Of a DNA stretch of 64,000 nucleotides, positions 8,395 through 17,700 are shown one piece after another. Within the stretch, counting starts at the first letter, position 1, and the number at the start of each line of letters is the position of its first letter. The notes under the pieces were generated by a model. That model saw only the letters and a program-made list of their open reading frames with translations, was not told the DNA's origin and did not search any database. The DNA is taken from contig NZ_CP100400.1 in NCBI RefSeq assembly GCF_024218795.1, positions 682,001-746,000 on the forward strand, written 5' to 3'. Both the position numbers and the translations under genes were made by a program. Origin of the DNA: Halorussus aquaticus (GTDB taxonomy: Archaea > Halobacteriota > Halobacteria > Halobacteriales > Haladaptataceae).

Positions 8395-9735
8395 ATGACA
8401 CGCGAATCGTGGCGCACGCGACTCGGCTTCATCCTCGCCGCAGTCGGCAGCGCCGTCGGCTTGGGTAACGTCTGGCGTTTCCCGTGGATGACAGCAGAGA
8501 ACGGCGGAAGCGCGTTTCTGGTCGTCTATCTCGCGATTATCCTGCTGGTCGGCGTCCCCGGCCTGCTCGCGGAGTTCGTCATCGGGCGGCGCTCCCAACG
8601 CAACCCCGCGGGCGCGCTATACAGGCTCTCGTCCGGGTCGAAGTCGTGGGGCGCGGTCGGTCTCTTCGGGGTCGTGACCGCAGTCGTCCTGCTGTCGTTC
8701 TACAGCGTCGTCGGCGGGTGGATTCTCCGGTACTTCCTCGCCAGTTTCACCGGGGGGTACTTCGGGTCGCCCGGCCAGTACTTCGGGGCCATCGACTTCG
8801 GTCTCCCGGCGGTCGGCTTCCACGTCGGCTTCCTCGCACTCACGGCGCTGGTCGTGGTCGGCGGCATCCGAGACGGCATCGAGCGAGCGACGAAAGTCAT
8901 GATGCCCGCAATCATCGTCCTGCTAATCGCGCTGGCAGGGTGGGCAGTGACGCGACCCGGTGCGGGCGCTGGCTTGTCGTTCTACCTCGACTTCGACGGG
9001 ACTTACCTCCGAGCCAACTTCTTCGACGTGCTGGGCGCGGCGGCGGGACAGGCGCTGTTCACGCTCTCGCTCGGCGTCGGCACGATGATAACCTACGCCT
9101 CGTATCTTGGCGACGACCACAACCTCGCGTCCGACGGGAGCCTCATCGCGGTGCTGAACACCGGCGTCGGCGTTCTCGCCGGTCTCGTCGTCTTCCCGCT
9201 CCTGTTCGCGACGGTGGGCGAACTGACGGGTCCGGCCGCGGCGGGCGGCGGTCCCGGCGCGCTGTTCGTGAGTCTCGCTGGCGCGTTCTCCCAACTCCCC
9301 TTCGGCCAACCGCTCGCGGTCGTCTTCTTCGGCGTCATCGTCCTCGCGGCGCTGTCGTCGTCCATCAGCATGCTCGAAATCCCGGTCGCCTACCTCGTGG
9401 ACGAGTTCGGACTGGAGCGCCGGACCGCGACCGCCGCGCTGACGTGTCTCGTTCTGGTGACCGGGTCGGCCAACGCGCTGAACCCCGGTCTGTTCGGCTT
9501 CGTGGCGGGCACGCTCGTGGACCTGATGCTGACCGCGGGCCTCGCGGGGTTCCTCGTGTTCGTCGGGTGGGTCCTCGGCAAGGACGCCGTGACCGAGTTC
9601 TCGTCGGGCGCGGGGTCGCGCGTCCGGTCGCTCGGCCCGGCGTGGCTCTGGTCGGTCCGAACGATTCTGCCGCTGTTCCTGCTCGGCACGCTCGCGGTGA
9701 ACCTGCTGGCGCTCGCGGGCGTCTCGCTGTTCTGA
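8395..9735 (+). CDS. Sodium-dependent transporter, neurotransmitter:sodium symporter (SNF) family, copy 2
   Basis: A 446-residue paralogue of the preceding gene with the same architecture: GSAVGLGNVWRFPWMTAENGG in TM1, FVIGRRSQRNP, TM8 ALSSSISMLEIPVAY. The start is the ATG at 8395, from which MTRESWRTRLGFILAAVGS aligns with the start of copy 1; earlier in-frame codons give a non-membrane, unrelated N-terminus. Copy 1 has SFPF and copy 2 RFPW at the equivalent site, so the substrates may differ. The 291-base gap contains an AT-rich stretch near 8325-8345 that could serve as an independent promoter. Confidence 0.9.
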   Translation: MTRESWRTRLGFILAAVGSAVGLGNVWRFPWMTAENGGSAFLVVYLAIILLVGVPGLLAEFVIGRRSQRNPAGALYRLSSGSKSWGAVGLFGVVTAVVLLSFYSVVGGWILRYFLASFTGGYFGSPGQYFGAIDFGLPAVGFHVGFLALTALVVVGGIRDGIERATKVMMPAIIVLLIALAGWAVTRPGAGAGLSFYLDFDGTYLRANFFDVLGAAAGQALFTLSLGVGTMITYASYLGDDHNLASDGSLIAVLNTGVGVLAGLVVFPLLFATVGELTGPAAAGGGPGALFVSLAGAFSQLPFGQPLAVVFFGVIVLAALSSSISMLEIPVAYLVDEFGLERRTATAALTCLVLVTGSANALNPGLFGFVAGTLVDLMLTAGLAGFLVFVGWVLGKDAVTEFSSGAGSRVRSLGPAWLWSVRTILPLFLLGTLAVNLLALAGVSLF

Positions 9736-9848
9736 GAGTCCGGACTTGGCGCTCCCGTCGAACTCCGTGTTTTCGTGCGATTTGCCGTCCTCGACAGCGC
9801 GGAGCGTGACGAACCACTAAGGACGTTCGTGGGAAACGTTAGCAGGCG

Positions 9849-10784
9849 ATGGACACCACGAAACAGCTCTACGAGCAGGAGGCGACCGGGTGGAAGCGCG
9901 GCCTGTACGACGACATCCAGCGGACGTTCCGCGCGCCGGTCGTCAACTGGATATTCCGGACCCTGATGGCGAACCGGCCCGACTTCCTCCGGTATCTCTG
10001 GGGGCAGGTGAAACCCGTATTCCAGACGCGGGCCTTCGGTCGGTACACGGTCCGGTATCGGGACGCGATACTCTCGGCGGTGGAGAGCGAGGGGCCGATT
10101 CCGCGGTTCCGCCGCGAGGAGGTGGACGTCCGACCGGCCGAGTATCGGGAGCTACGCGGCCAACTCGACACTTTCGACGTCGTCGCTCCGCGACTCGCGC
10201 TGCTCTTCGAACTCTCCGACCGCCTGCTGCACGACGACCCCGTCGGCGAGGAGTGGGTCGGCGAGGAGTCAGCGGGCGAGAACTCCGACGGCGGGGACCG
10301 ACGCCGAGACGCCGGGCGAGGGGCCACCGCACCGCTTCCGCCGTGGCTCGACGCCGACCGCGGACTGTCGCCCACGCTCGGTACCGCGGCCGAACTCGGC
10401 GGGGACGCCGCGGACGTCGTCTCGGAAATCGAGGCGTTCCACGGTCTCGGCGACACGCTCCCGAGCGTCTATCGGTGTCTGGTCCAGTGGCCGGGGTATC
10501 TGACCGCGGCGTGGCCCGAGTCGAAACCCCTGCTGGAGTCCGACGCGTTCGAGGAGGGGCGCGAGCGCGCCGACGAACTCACCGCCGAGTTCGTCTCCCG
10601 GCTTCCATACGTCCCGCGACTCCGCCCCGAGGACCTGCGTCGCCGGGGGATGGACGACGAGACCGTCGAAGACGTTCAGCAACTGTTCCGTCGGTTCGAC
10701 ACGGGACCCGTCGAGACGGTCCTGCCCGCCATCGCGCTCCACGCGGAGACGGTCGGGGCCGCCGGGCGGCGCGAGTGGGACTGA
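9849..10784 (+). CDS. DehI-like halocarboxylic acid dehydrogenase family protein
   Basis: A 311-residue protein resembling the haloarchaeal proteins annotated as halocarboxylic acid dehydrogenase (DehI) family. DehI enzymes are all-alpha, internally duplicated dehalogenases that hydrolyse 2-haloacids. Features include FRAPVVNWIFRTLMANRPDF early on and a second similar half with YRCLVQWPGYLTAAWP. An acidic, low-complexity linker (about residues 138-165, EEWVGEESAGENSDGGD) joins the halves. I cannot verify the catalytic Asp. Haloarchaeal members may not be dehalogenases. It stands alone on its strand just before the carboxylase locus. Confidence 0.7.
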   Translation: MDTTKQLYEQEATGWKRGLYDDIQRTFRAPVVNWIFRTLMANRPDFLRYLWGQVKPVFQTRAFGRYTVRYRDAILSAVESEGPIPRFRREEVDVRPAEYRELRGQLDTFDVVAPRLALLFELSDRLLHDDPVGEEWVGEESAGENSDGGDRRRDAGRGATAPLPPWLDADRGLSPTLGTAAELGGDAADVVSEIEAFHGLGDTLPSVYRCLVQWPGYLTAAWPESKPLLESDAFEEGRERADELTAEFVSRLPYVPRLRPEDLRRRGMDDETVEDVQQLFRRFDTGPVETVLPAIALHAETVGAAGRREWD

Positions 10785-10897
10785 CGCCCACGACCCCGAG
10801 GTCGGTTTCGCCGGGGACGAACCTGATTTTAGCAACGCTTTTCCCGCCCGTAGTTCTCAAATCGCCTAATGAGTAGCCATCGGAGGGTTCGACGAGC

Positions 10898-12448
10898 ATG
10901 ACGATGGAAGACAAGATAGACGAACTCCGCGAACTACGCGAAGAGGCCCTGCAGGGCGGCGGCGAGGAGCGAATCGAGGCCCAACACGACAAGGGGAAGA
11001 TGACGGCGCGCGAGCGCATCGACTACTTCCTCGACGACGGCACCTTCAACGAGTTCGACCAGCTTCGAACCCACCGGAGCCACAACTTCGGCATGGAGGA
11101 GAAACAGGTCAAGGGCGACGGCGTGGTGACTGGGTACGGCGAGGTCAACGGTCGGAAGACGTTCGTCTTCGCCCACGACTTCACCGTCTTCGGCGGGTCG
11201 CTCGGCGAGGTGTTCGCCGAGAAGGTCTGCAAGGTGATGGACAAGGCGATGGAGGTCGGCGCGCCGGTCATCGGTCTCAACGACTCGGCCGGGGCGCGGA
11301 TTCAGGAGGGCGTCTCGTCGCTCGCCGGGTACGCCGAAATCTTCCGGCGCAACACCGAGGCCTCCGGCGTCATCCCCCAGATTTCGGCCATCATGGGACC
11401 GTGCGCCGGGGGCGCGGTCTACTCGCCCGCCATCACGGACTTCATCTTCATGGTGGAGGACACCAGCCACATGTTCATCACCGGCCCGGACGTCATCGAG
11501 ACGGTCACGGGCGAGCAGGTGACCTTCGAGGAGTTGGGCGGCGCGAAGACCCACGAATCGACCTCCGGCGTCTCGCACTTCTCGGAACCCTCCGAGAAGG
11601 AGGCCCTCGACGACATCCGACGCCTGCTGTCGTACGTCCCCCAGAACAACGTCGAGGACCCGCCGCGGGTCGAACCGTGGGACGACCCCGAGCGGCGCGA
11701 CGAGGAACTCACGAACGTCGTCCCCGACGAACCGAAGAAGCCCTACGACATGACCCGCGTCATCGACGGCGTGGTGGACGAAGACTCCTTCTTCGAGGTT
11801 CAGGAGGGGTACGCCAAGAACATGGTCGTCGGCTTCGCGCGACTCGACGGCCGGTCGGTCGGTGTCGTCGCCAACCAACCGCGAGTCAACGCCGGGACGC
11901 TGGACATCGAGGCCTCCGAGAAGGCCGCCCGGTTCGTCCGGTTCTGCGACTCGTTCAACATCCCCATCACGACGTTCGTGGACGTGCCCGGGTTCATGCC
12001 CGGCACCGACCAAGAGCACGGCGGCATCATCCGCCACGGCGCGAAACTGCTGTACGCCTACTCCGAGGCCACCGTGCCGCTGATGACGGTCATCACTCGG
12101 AAGGCCTACGGCGGGGCCTACGACGTGATGGCCTCCAAGCACATCGGCGCGGACGTGAACTACGCGTGGCCCACCGCCGAAATCGCGGTGATGGGTCCGA
12201 AGGGCGCGGTCAACATCCTCTACGACGACGAACTCGCCGAGGCCGAGGACCCCGAGGCCCGCCGCGAGGAACTCATCGACGAGTACCGCGACCAGTTCGC
12301 CAACCCCTACACGGTCGCGGACCTCGGCTACGTGGACGACGTGCTCGAACCGCAGGACACTCGCCCCCGACTCATCGACGACCTCGAGATGCTGTCGAGC
12401 AAGCGCGACGAGCAACCCGACAAGAAACACGGGAACATCCCGCTCTGA
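10898..12448 (+). CDS. pccB: Acyl-CoA (propionyl-CoA) carboxylase, carboxyltransferase beta subunit
   Basis: A 516-residue carboxyltransferase that moves the carboxyl group from carboxybiotin to propionyl- or acetyl-CoA. It has the two crotonase-fold halves: [13 protein letters not shown] and [13 protein letters not shown] in the N-half, [13 protein letters not shown] oxyanion loop, and [21 protein letters not shown] with [11 protein letters not shown] in the C-half. Length and order match PccB/AccB of other prokaryotes. It is followed after 5 bases by the small PccX-type subunit, while the biotin-carrying alpha subunit lies 8 kb further on. GGAGGG at 10882 provides a ribosome-binding site for ATG 10898, with a second in-frame ATG two codons later. 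Confidence 0.93.
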   Translation: MTMEDKIDELRELREEALQGGGEERIEAQHDKGKMTARERIDYFLDDGTFNEFDQLRTHRSHNFGMEEKQVKGDGVVTGYGEVNGRKTFVFAHDFTVFGGSLGEVFAEKVCKVMDKAMEVGAPVIGLNDSAGARIQEGVSSLAGYAEIFRRNTEASGVIPQISAIMGPCAGGAVYSPAITDFIFMVEDTSHMFITGPDVIETVTGEQVTFEELGGAKTHESTSGVSHFSEPSEKEALDDIRRLLSYVPQNNVEDPPRVEPWDDPERRDEELTNVVPDEPKKPYDMTRVIDGVVDEDSFFEVQEGYAKNMVVGFARLDGRSVGVVANQPRVNAGTLDIEASEKAARFVRFCDSFNIPITTFVDVPGFMPGTDQEHGGIIRHGAKLLYAYSEATVPLMTVITRKAYGGAYDVMASKHIGADVNYAWPTAEIAVMGPKGAVNILYDDELAEAEDPEARREELIDEYRDQFANPYTVADLGYVDDVLEPQDTRPRLIDDLEMLSSKRDEQPDKKHGNIPL

Positions 12449-12453
12449 GACCC

Positions 12454-12777
12454 ATGGCGACATCTCACTCCGAGGAGCGCGAGGAGTCGGACGCCGCGGA
12501 CGCGCCGACAGACGCGACCCTCGACGGGGCGGACCTCGTCGTTCCCGACGACGCCACCGACGAGGAGGCCGCCGCCATCGCCGCGGCAATCGGCGCTCAC
12601 CTCCGGGCGCAGGCGGCAGCGGCCGCCGCCGCGGAGAGCGACGACGGGGAGACATGGCGCGACCGGCGCTGGTCGTTCGCGGGTCGCCTGCGCGGGTTGC
12701 AGGGCCGCGCGGGGCGGGTCCCCGAGAGCGCGCCCACGGACGCGTGGACCGCCTCCGGGCGAACCGACCGGTTCTGA
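12454..12777 (+). CDS. pccX: Small third subunit of acyl-CoA carboxylase, PccX-like
   Basis: A 107-residue, Ala- and Glu-rich protein beginning 5 bases after pccB. After an acidic N-terminus it has [23 protein letters not shown] followed by [18 protein letters not shown] and ends near [10 protein letters not shown]. This [10 protein letters not shown]...W...RL layout is that of the small epsilon-like subunit PccX, described as an essential third subunit of propionyl-CoA carboxylase in Haloferax mediterranei; bacterial actinobacterial epsilon subunits are similar. It probably bridges the alpha and beta subunits. Confidence 0.82.
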   Translation: MATSHSEEREESDAADAPTDATLDGADLVVPDDATDEEAAAIAAAIGAHLRAQAAAAAAAESDDGETWRDRRWSFAGRLRGLQGRAGRVPESAPTDAWTASGRTDRF

Positions 12778-12901
12778 CGCCGCGGCTGGCAGTCGATAGC
12801 CCGCTTGCAGTCTCGCCGTTCCCTGCGTCGCTATCCTCACTTTCTCCGGCCAACACGGGTCGAAATCGCTCCGTTCTGCCCACCGCGTGTCGGGAATCTG
12901 G

Positions 12902-12921
12902 CGGTTACGTCTAAGTAACCG
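12902..12921. repeat. Small inverted repeat between pccX and glycerophosphotransferase
   Basis: CGGTTAC, a 6-base loop and GTAACCG form a perfect 7-bp stem. It lies 95 bases before the chosen start at 13017. It could be a terminator for pccBX, an operator, or chance. Confidence 0.35.
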
Positions 12922-13016
12922 TGGACACTACGCGTGTTAGCGACTGGCTCCGTCGGTCCACCGCCTCGGTGTCCGAGACGGGGGACTCTCGCGCCGGGGG
13001 CCGGGAGGGGACTACT

Positions 13017-14009
13017 ATGGTCGAAGTACTCTACGCTATCCAGCACGCGTTCATGCGAAAGACGTTCGAGGCGATAGACGAACACGTCACCGCGGAGTCC
13101 GCCTACGTCCCGATGAACGTCGGGGCGCGGGGTGCCTCCGAGTCGATATCCGAAGTCAGCGTGGACGAGGTGGGAGCGATAGACCGGCAGGTGCGGCGAA
13201 TCGACCCCGACGTGGTGGTGTACAACCACCGACACAAGGCCAACGACGCGACGTTCCACGAGGAGTACCCGCTCGTCCACGTCCGCCACGGCGCGTCCAT
13301 CGGTCGCGGGGAAATCGAGGAGACCGCCGAGATGACCGGCGAGGCGGTGGACCTCGCGCTCGCGCCCGGCGAGCGCTGGGCGCGCAGATACGAGGCGGTC
13401 TACCCCGACGACGTGGACGTGTCGGTCGTCGGCGTCCCGGAGGCCGACCAACTCGTGACCGCCGAGCGCCCGGGCGAGCGGCGCGTGCTCTACGCGCCGA
13501 CCAACCACAACTACGGCGGCGGGTCGTACCTGAACACGGCTGGCGAGATAATCGACCTGTTCGAGGACAGCGACTACGAACTCCTGTTCCGGCCCCACCC
13601 GGCGGACCGCGACGAGGAACCCGGCGCGTCGCTGACCGCCGAGTGCCGGGACCGCATCGCCGAGATACCGAACGTGATATTCGACGAGAACGAGACGCCG
13701 ATGGCGAGCATGCGCGCGGCCGACCTCCTCGTCTCGGACTACTCGGGCATCGTGACCGAGTGGCTCCACACCGGCCGTCCGCTGGTCCAACTCACCGACG
13801 TCGCGTCCGACGAGAACGAGGTCCCGGACATCGGGCACACCGTGAGCGTCGAGAACCTCGACCTCGGGACCGTCGACCGCCTCTACGAGGAGGGGTATCC
13901 GAACCGCATCGCCGAGCGCGCGGCCGCCTTCCGGTCGGAACTCGGCATCCCGATAGACGGCAGAGCCAGCGAGCGCGCCGCCGACGAGGTGATGTCGTGC
14001 GTGGCGTGA
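13017..14009 (+). CDS. CDP-glycerol glycerophosphotransferase family protein
   Basis: A 330-residue TagB/TagF-type transferase, complete and shorter than bacterial TagF. Motifs near the C-terminus are LLFRPHPADRDEE, MRAADLLVSDYSGIVTEWLHTG and RPLVQLTD, the nucleotide-binding half of the fold; an APTNHNYGGG segment precedes them. The ATG at 13017 was preferred over GTG 12921 because GGAGGGG ends 5 bases before it and the extra 32 residues look non-coding. Its stop overlaps the GTG start of the nucleotidyltransferase gene, so the two form an operon. It likely adds glycerophosphate or a similar polyol phosphate to a glycan or polymer at the membrane. Confidence 0.86.
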   Translation: MVEVLYAIQHAFMRKTFEAIDEHVTAESAYVPMNVGARGASESISEVSVDEVGAIDRQVRRIDPDVVVYNHRHKANDATFHEEYPLVHVRHGASIGRGEIEETAEMTGEAVDLALAPGERWARRYEAVYPDDVDVSVVGVPEADQLVTAERPGERRVLYAPTNHNYGGGSYLNTAGEIIDLFEDSDYELLFRPHPADRDEEPGASLTAECRDRIAEIPNVIFDENETPMASMRAADLLVSDYSGIVTEWLHTGRPLVQLTDVASDENEVPDIGHTVSVENLDLGTVDRLYEEGYPNRIAERAAAFRSELGIPIDGRASERAADEVMSCVA

Positions 14010-14731
14010 TTCTCGCGGCGGGTCGCGGGAGTCGGATGGGCGAGACCACCGACGACGTGCCCAAGGCGTTCCTCGAAGTAGAGGGCCGGACGCTGTACGA
14101 GCGCCAGCGCGCGGCGCTCGCTGGAGTCGCGGACGCCGTCACCGTCGTCCTCGGCTACGAGGCCGAGACCGCGCGCGAGCGACTCTCGTCGGCGGAGGCC
14201 CGCGGCGAGCGTGCGCCGCCGACCGACACCGTGGTGCTGGACGACTGGGACGAGTACGACAACGCCGAGTCGCTCCGCCGGGCGCTGGTCGGCATCGACG
14301 ACGACGCTCTCGTGCTGAACGGCGACGTGGTTCTGGCCCCGCGGACGCTCGGTCGAGTGGTCCGGCGCTTCGAGGAAGTCGGCCCGGCGTACAACGTCGT
14401 CGGTTGCCTGCCCGGCGTCCAGAACGACCACACCGCGATACGCTGCGACGACGCCGACGAGGTGACCGACTACGGCGAGATTCCCGGTCGCCGACACGCA
14501 GGTGTCGGCGTCGTCGCGCGCCGGAATCTGGACGACGCGACCGACGTGCTGGCCCGCAACGCCGACGACTGGTACCCGCACCTCTACCCCGAGACGCCGA
14601 CCAAGCGGGTCGTCGTCTCGCCCGACGCTCACCTCGAAATCAACCGGCCCGCGGACCTCGAACGGGCGCGAGAGCGCCTCCCGCTCGCCCGGTCGTCCGC
14701 CGAACTGTCTCGCCCCGACGCCGTCCGCTGA
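13997..14731 (+). CDS. LicC-like nucleotidyltransferase
   Basis: A 244-residue NTP-transferase. It has GVILAAGRGSRMG at the N-terminus, VPKAFLEVEGRTLYERQ, NAESLRRAL (the equivalent of NMYSL in the fusion protein at 1876) and LNGDVVL around the metal site. This pattern is closest to phosphocholine/phospho-alcohol cytidylyltransferases and sugar-phosphate nucleotidyltransferases. It starts at GTG 13997, 13 bases inside the preceding gene. A job supplying CDP-activated polyol to the neighbouring transferase fits the context; the actual nucleotide and substrate are unproven. Unlike its homologue at 1876 it has no HAD domain. Confidence 0.83.
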   Translation: MRGVILAAGRGSRMGETTDDVPKAFLEVEGRTLYERQRAALAGVADAVTVVLGYEAETARERLSSAEARGERAPPTDTVVLDDWDEYDNAESLRRALVGIDDDALVLNGDVVLAPRTLGRVVRRFEEVGPAYNVVGCLPGVQNDHTAIRCDDADEVTDYGEIPGRRHAGVGVVARRNLDDATDVLARNADDWYPHLYPETPTKRVVVSPDAHLEINRPADLERARERLPLARSSAELSRPDAVR

Positions 14732-14742
14732 CGAGTACGGAA

Positions 14743-14750
14743 AGTTTACA
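14743..14750 (+). promoter_or_regulatory. TATA-like element for second GDPD gene
   Basis: AGTTTACA is located about 35 bases before ATG 14780, suggesting that the GDPD has its own promoter although it follows the nucleotidyltransferase by only 48 bases. Confidence 0.4.
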
Positions 14751-14779
14751 AAGTAGGGGTCCCGCTCCCTCGGCAAGCA

Positions 14780-15487
14780 ATGGAACTCATCGCCCACCGC
14801 GGGTGCGCGGACGAGTACCCCGAGAACACCCTCCACGCGCTCGAACGCGCGTCCCGACGCCTCCCCGCCGTCGAGTTGGACGTGCGCCGGTGTGGCTCCG
14901 GCGAACTGGTCGTCTTCCACGACGAGACGGTGGAGAGAGTGACTGCCCGGACCGAGGCGGTCGCCGACCTCGACTGTACCGACCTGCGGGAACTGGCCGT
15001 CCTCGACTCCGAGGAGGGTGTTCCGCTCCTCTCGGAGGCGCTGGCCGCGGTCCCCCCGAGCGTGAGCGTGCAGGTCGAACTGAAGGAGACCGGCATCGGT
15101 GCCGACGCGGCGACCGTCGTCGCACAGTCCGGCCGCGAGGTCCGGTTCACCTCGTTCGTTCCCGAGGCGCTGGCCGAGGTCCGCGACGCCGACCCCGACG
15201 CGTCGCTGGGCTACCTGTTCGGCGAGGGCCCGGGCGTCGAGAGCGGTCTCGACACCGCCCGCGAACTCGACTGCGACTCCCTCCATCCCCACGCCGACCT
15301 CTGCATCGGAACCGACGTGGTCGACCGCGCCCACGCCGACGGCATGGACGTAATCGCGTGGGGTGCCGACTCGCGGTCGGTCTTCGAGGCGCTCCGCGCC
15401 GCGGGTGCGGACGGCGCGACCGCAGACAGTTGGACGCTCGCTGGAGTCGAAGCGGACGCCGAGGACGGGACCGCGGTCGCGGACTGA
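14780..15487 (+). CDS. Glycerophosphodiester phosphodiesterase family protein
   Basis: A compact 235-residue GDPD. The catalytic signature is complete: AHRG (His6, Arg7), PENT at 14-17, Glu32 and Asp34, and the HD pair at His48. A later KET stretch supplies the third metal ligand region. No signal peptide. It should hydrolyse glycerophosphodiesters. It closes the second transferase-nucleotidyltransferase-GDPD set and is convergent with the broken P450 gene. Confidence 0.88.
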   Translation: MELIAHRGCADEYPENTLHALERASRRLPAVELDVRRCGSGELVVFHDETVERVTARTEAVADLDCTDLRELAVLDSEEGVPLLSEALAAVPPSVSVQVELKETGIGADAATVVAQSGREVRFTSFVPEALAEVRDADPDASLGYLFGEGPGVESGLDTARELDCDSLHPHADLCIGTDVVDRAHADGMDVIAWGADSRSVFEALRAAGADGATADSWTLAGVEADAEDGTAVAD

Positions 15488-15535
15488 CCCGCCATTTTCC
15501 GACTGCTCCGGCGCATCGGGGCCGACGCCGACTGA

Positions 15536-16918
15536 CTACTTCCGTTTCGACGCGCGCACTTCGACCGTTCCGGGGTCGAGCGTCAGCCCCATCGAGAGGT
15601 CCAGTTCGCGGGTGACGCGCTCGAAATCGACCCGGCGCGCGAGCGTCGCCAGCACGAGTTGGAGTTCGGTCATGGCGAACCGCATCCCGATGCAGTGGCG
15701 GGGACCTCCGCCGAACGGGAAGTACGCGTACTCGGGGCGTTCGGACTCGGCGTCGCCGCGCCACCGCTCGGGCCGGAACTCGTCGGGGGCGTCCCACCAG
15801 CGTTCGTCGCGCTGGACGTTGTAAGTCGCGAGTTAGAGCGTCGTGTCGGCCGGGATTCGATAGCCGCCGAGGACCGTCTCGGTTCTGGGCTGACGGTAGA
15901 GCGAGTACACCGGCGGGTAGAGTCTCAGGGCCTCGCGGACGACCCGTTCGGTGTAGTCGAGTTCCGGCAGGTCGCCGAACGCGGGGTCGCGTCCGCCAAG
16001 CACCGCGTCGAGTTCGGCGTCGAGTCGCTCGCGGGCCTCGGGATTCCCCGCGAGGAGCCAGCAGGCGTACGTCAGCGCGGTCGAGGTCGTCTCGTGGCCC
16101 GCGAACAGGAAGGTCACGAGTTGGTCGCGGACCGCCTCGGGTTCCATCCCGGTCTCGTCGGCGTCCGCGGCCGCGACCAGCAGCGAGAGCAGGTCGTCGC
16201 GGTCGGCGGTGTCGCCCCGGCGCTCGGCTATCAGGCTCTCCACGAGGGCGTCGAGGTCGGCCATCGCTCGCTCGTACCGGCGTTCGGTCCGAGTCGGGAC
16301 CCACTCCGGGAGGAACGAGAGCAGACCGAACCGGTCCATAATCGCGCCGATGGCCCGGGTCGCCTCCCGGACGACCGCCCCGCGCTCGGCGTCGAAGTCG
16401 AGGTCGAACAGCGCCCGCGTCAGCACCCGGAGCGTCAGCGACGCGAAGGCGTCGCCGAGTTCGACCACCTCACCGTCGGCCCAGTCGTCGGCCATCGCGG
16501 CGGTCCCGGCGACCATCTCGTCGGCGTACGACCGGATTCGCTCGGGGGTGAACGCCGACTGGAGCGCGGTGCGCTGGCGACGCCAGCGCTCGCCCTCGGC
16601 GAAGGCGAGACCCCGCGGCGCGACGAGGTCGCCGAACGCCATCTCGAAGTCGCCCTTCTCGAACGCGTCGTTGCGCGAGACCAGCACCGTCTCGACCACC
16701 TCGGGGTCGAAGACGGCCACGAACTCCTCGCCGAAGGCGCTGTAGGAGGCGAGGTCGCCGTGCGTGGTGAGCGACTCGGCGAAGCCGAGTGCGTCGCGGG
16801 ACGCCGCGACGGTCGAACCGAGGACGGGGAGTTCGGCGGGACCGGGCGGGAGGCGGTGGCCATCCGGCGACCCCTCGCTCGTCCGATGCTCTCGTTGCGC
16901 GCGGTCGAGTTCCGTCAT
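15536..16918 (-). pseudogene. Cytochrome P450 with in-frame stop before the haem-binding region
   Basis: The frame from ATG 16918 encodes a bacterial-type class P450 for 361 codons: FAGHETTS of helix I, EALRLYP of the ExxR helix, then ADTTL. Codon 362 (complement 15833-15835) is TAA. The same frame then continues without a shift as LATYNVQRDERWWDAPDEF to the haem loop FPFGGGPRHCIG, with the Cys ligand codon at complement 15692-15694, and ends at TAG 15536-15538. Full length would be 460 codons, like the intact paralogue at 18612. A product ending at the stop lacks the haem ligand and should be inactive. Nonsense mutation is the simplest reading; sequencing error is possible. Confidence 0.88.
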
Positions 16919-16968
16919 GGCTCCACCTTCGCGGCGGAGTCGCCTCCCGGTTGCCGCGAAGCACTTAG

Positions 16969-16978
16969 TCTTTTTATC
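16969..16978 (+). promoter_or_regulatory. TATA element in the P450/regulator divergent region, copy 1
   Basis: TCTTTTTATC lies about 27 bases before GTG 17001, consistent with a leaderless transcript for the regulator. The whole divergent gap to the P450 start is only 82 bases. Confidence 0.55.
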
Positions 16979-17000
16979 CGTCGGGTCTGTTCGTCCGCGT

Positions 17001-17660
17001 GTGAAATCTCTGGACGTGACGCTCCGACTCCCGGAGGAACTGCGACTCTCGGTGCCCGAACGCGTCGCTCCCGGCGACGACTTCGAGCGCGAGGAACTGC
17101 TCTCGTGGCAGGTCCACGAGGCCGAGAGCGTCGTGGACTTCCTCTCGCTGGTGGTCGGCGACGTCGAATCCATCCGAGCGGCGCTGGCCGCCGTCGAGTC
17201 GGTTCGCTCGTTCGACCTCGCGCCGGTGGCCGACGACGCCTTCTACGCCTACGTCACGATGGACCTGCGCCACGAGGACGAGGCGTGGCTCTCGGCCGTG
17301 GACGGTCGCCGCGTCGTGGTCGTGCCGCCCATCGTGTTCGGGCCGGACGGCGCGATAGCGCTCACCGTCCTCGGCGACCCCGAGGAACTCCGGCAGGTCG
17401 TCGCGGAGTTCCCCGACGCGGTGTCGGTCGAAATCGACCGCGTGGGCGACCACCGCCACCTCGAGGGGTCGCTGGCCGGTCGGCTGACGATGCGCCAGTT
17501 CGAGGCCGTCGAGACGGCCCGCGACCTCGGCTACTACGACGTGCCCCGCGAGACCGAACTGGCCGACGTGGCCGACGCGCTCGACTGCACCGAGAGCACG
17601 GCGTCGGCGCTCCTCCGGAAGGCGGAGGGTGCGCTCGTGGACGCCGCGCTGGTCAGGTGA
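17001..17660 (+). CDS. HTH-10 (bacterio-opsin activator-type) transcription regulator
   Basis: A 219-residue haloarchaeal regulator. The C-terminus carries the HTH-10 domain: LTMRQFEAVETARDLGYYDVP, then LADVADALDCTESTASALLRKAE as the helix-turn-helix. The N-terminal 150 residues form the divergent sensing part seen in these one-component regulators. GTG 17001 was chosen because a TATA element sits 27 bases upstream and the paralogue at 20146 begins at exactly the corresponding residue and has the same length. It is divergent from the P450 gene at 16918, so it probably controls that gene. Confidence 0.85.
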   Translation: MKSLDVTLRLPEELRLSVPERVAPGDDFEREELLSWQVHEAESVVDFLSLVVGDVESIRAALAAVESVRSFDLAPVADDAFYAYVTMDLRHEDEAWLSAVDGRRVVVVPPIVFGPDGAIALTVLGDPEELRQVVAEFPDAVSVEIDRVGDHRHLEGSLAGRLTMRQFEAVETARDLGYYDVPRETELADVADALDCTESTASALLRKAEGALVDAALVR

Positions 17661-17700
17661 CGGGACTCCGCTCAGAGAGGCGGACCGGTCGCGTCGCAGG

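Noticed and set aside
15833-15835. The P450 stop codon as recoding (selenocysteine or pyrrolysine)
   Set aside because: The codon is TAA. Selenocysteine uses TGA and pyrrolysine TAG, and neither system is known in haloarchaea at this site.
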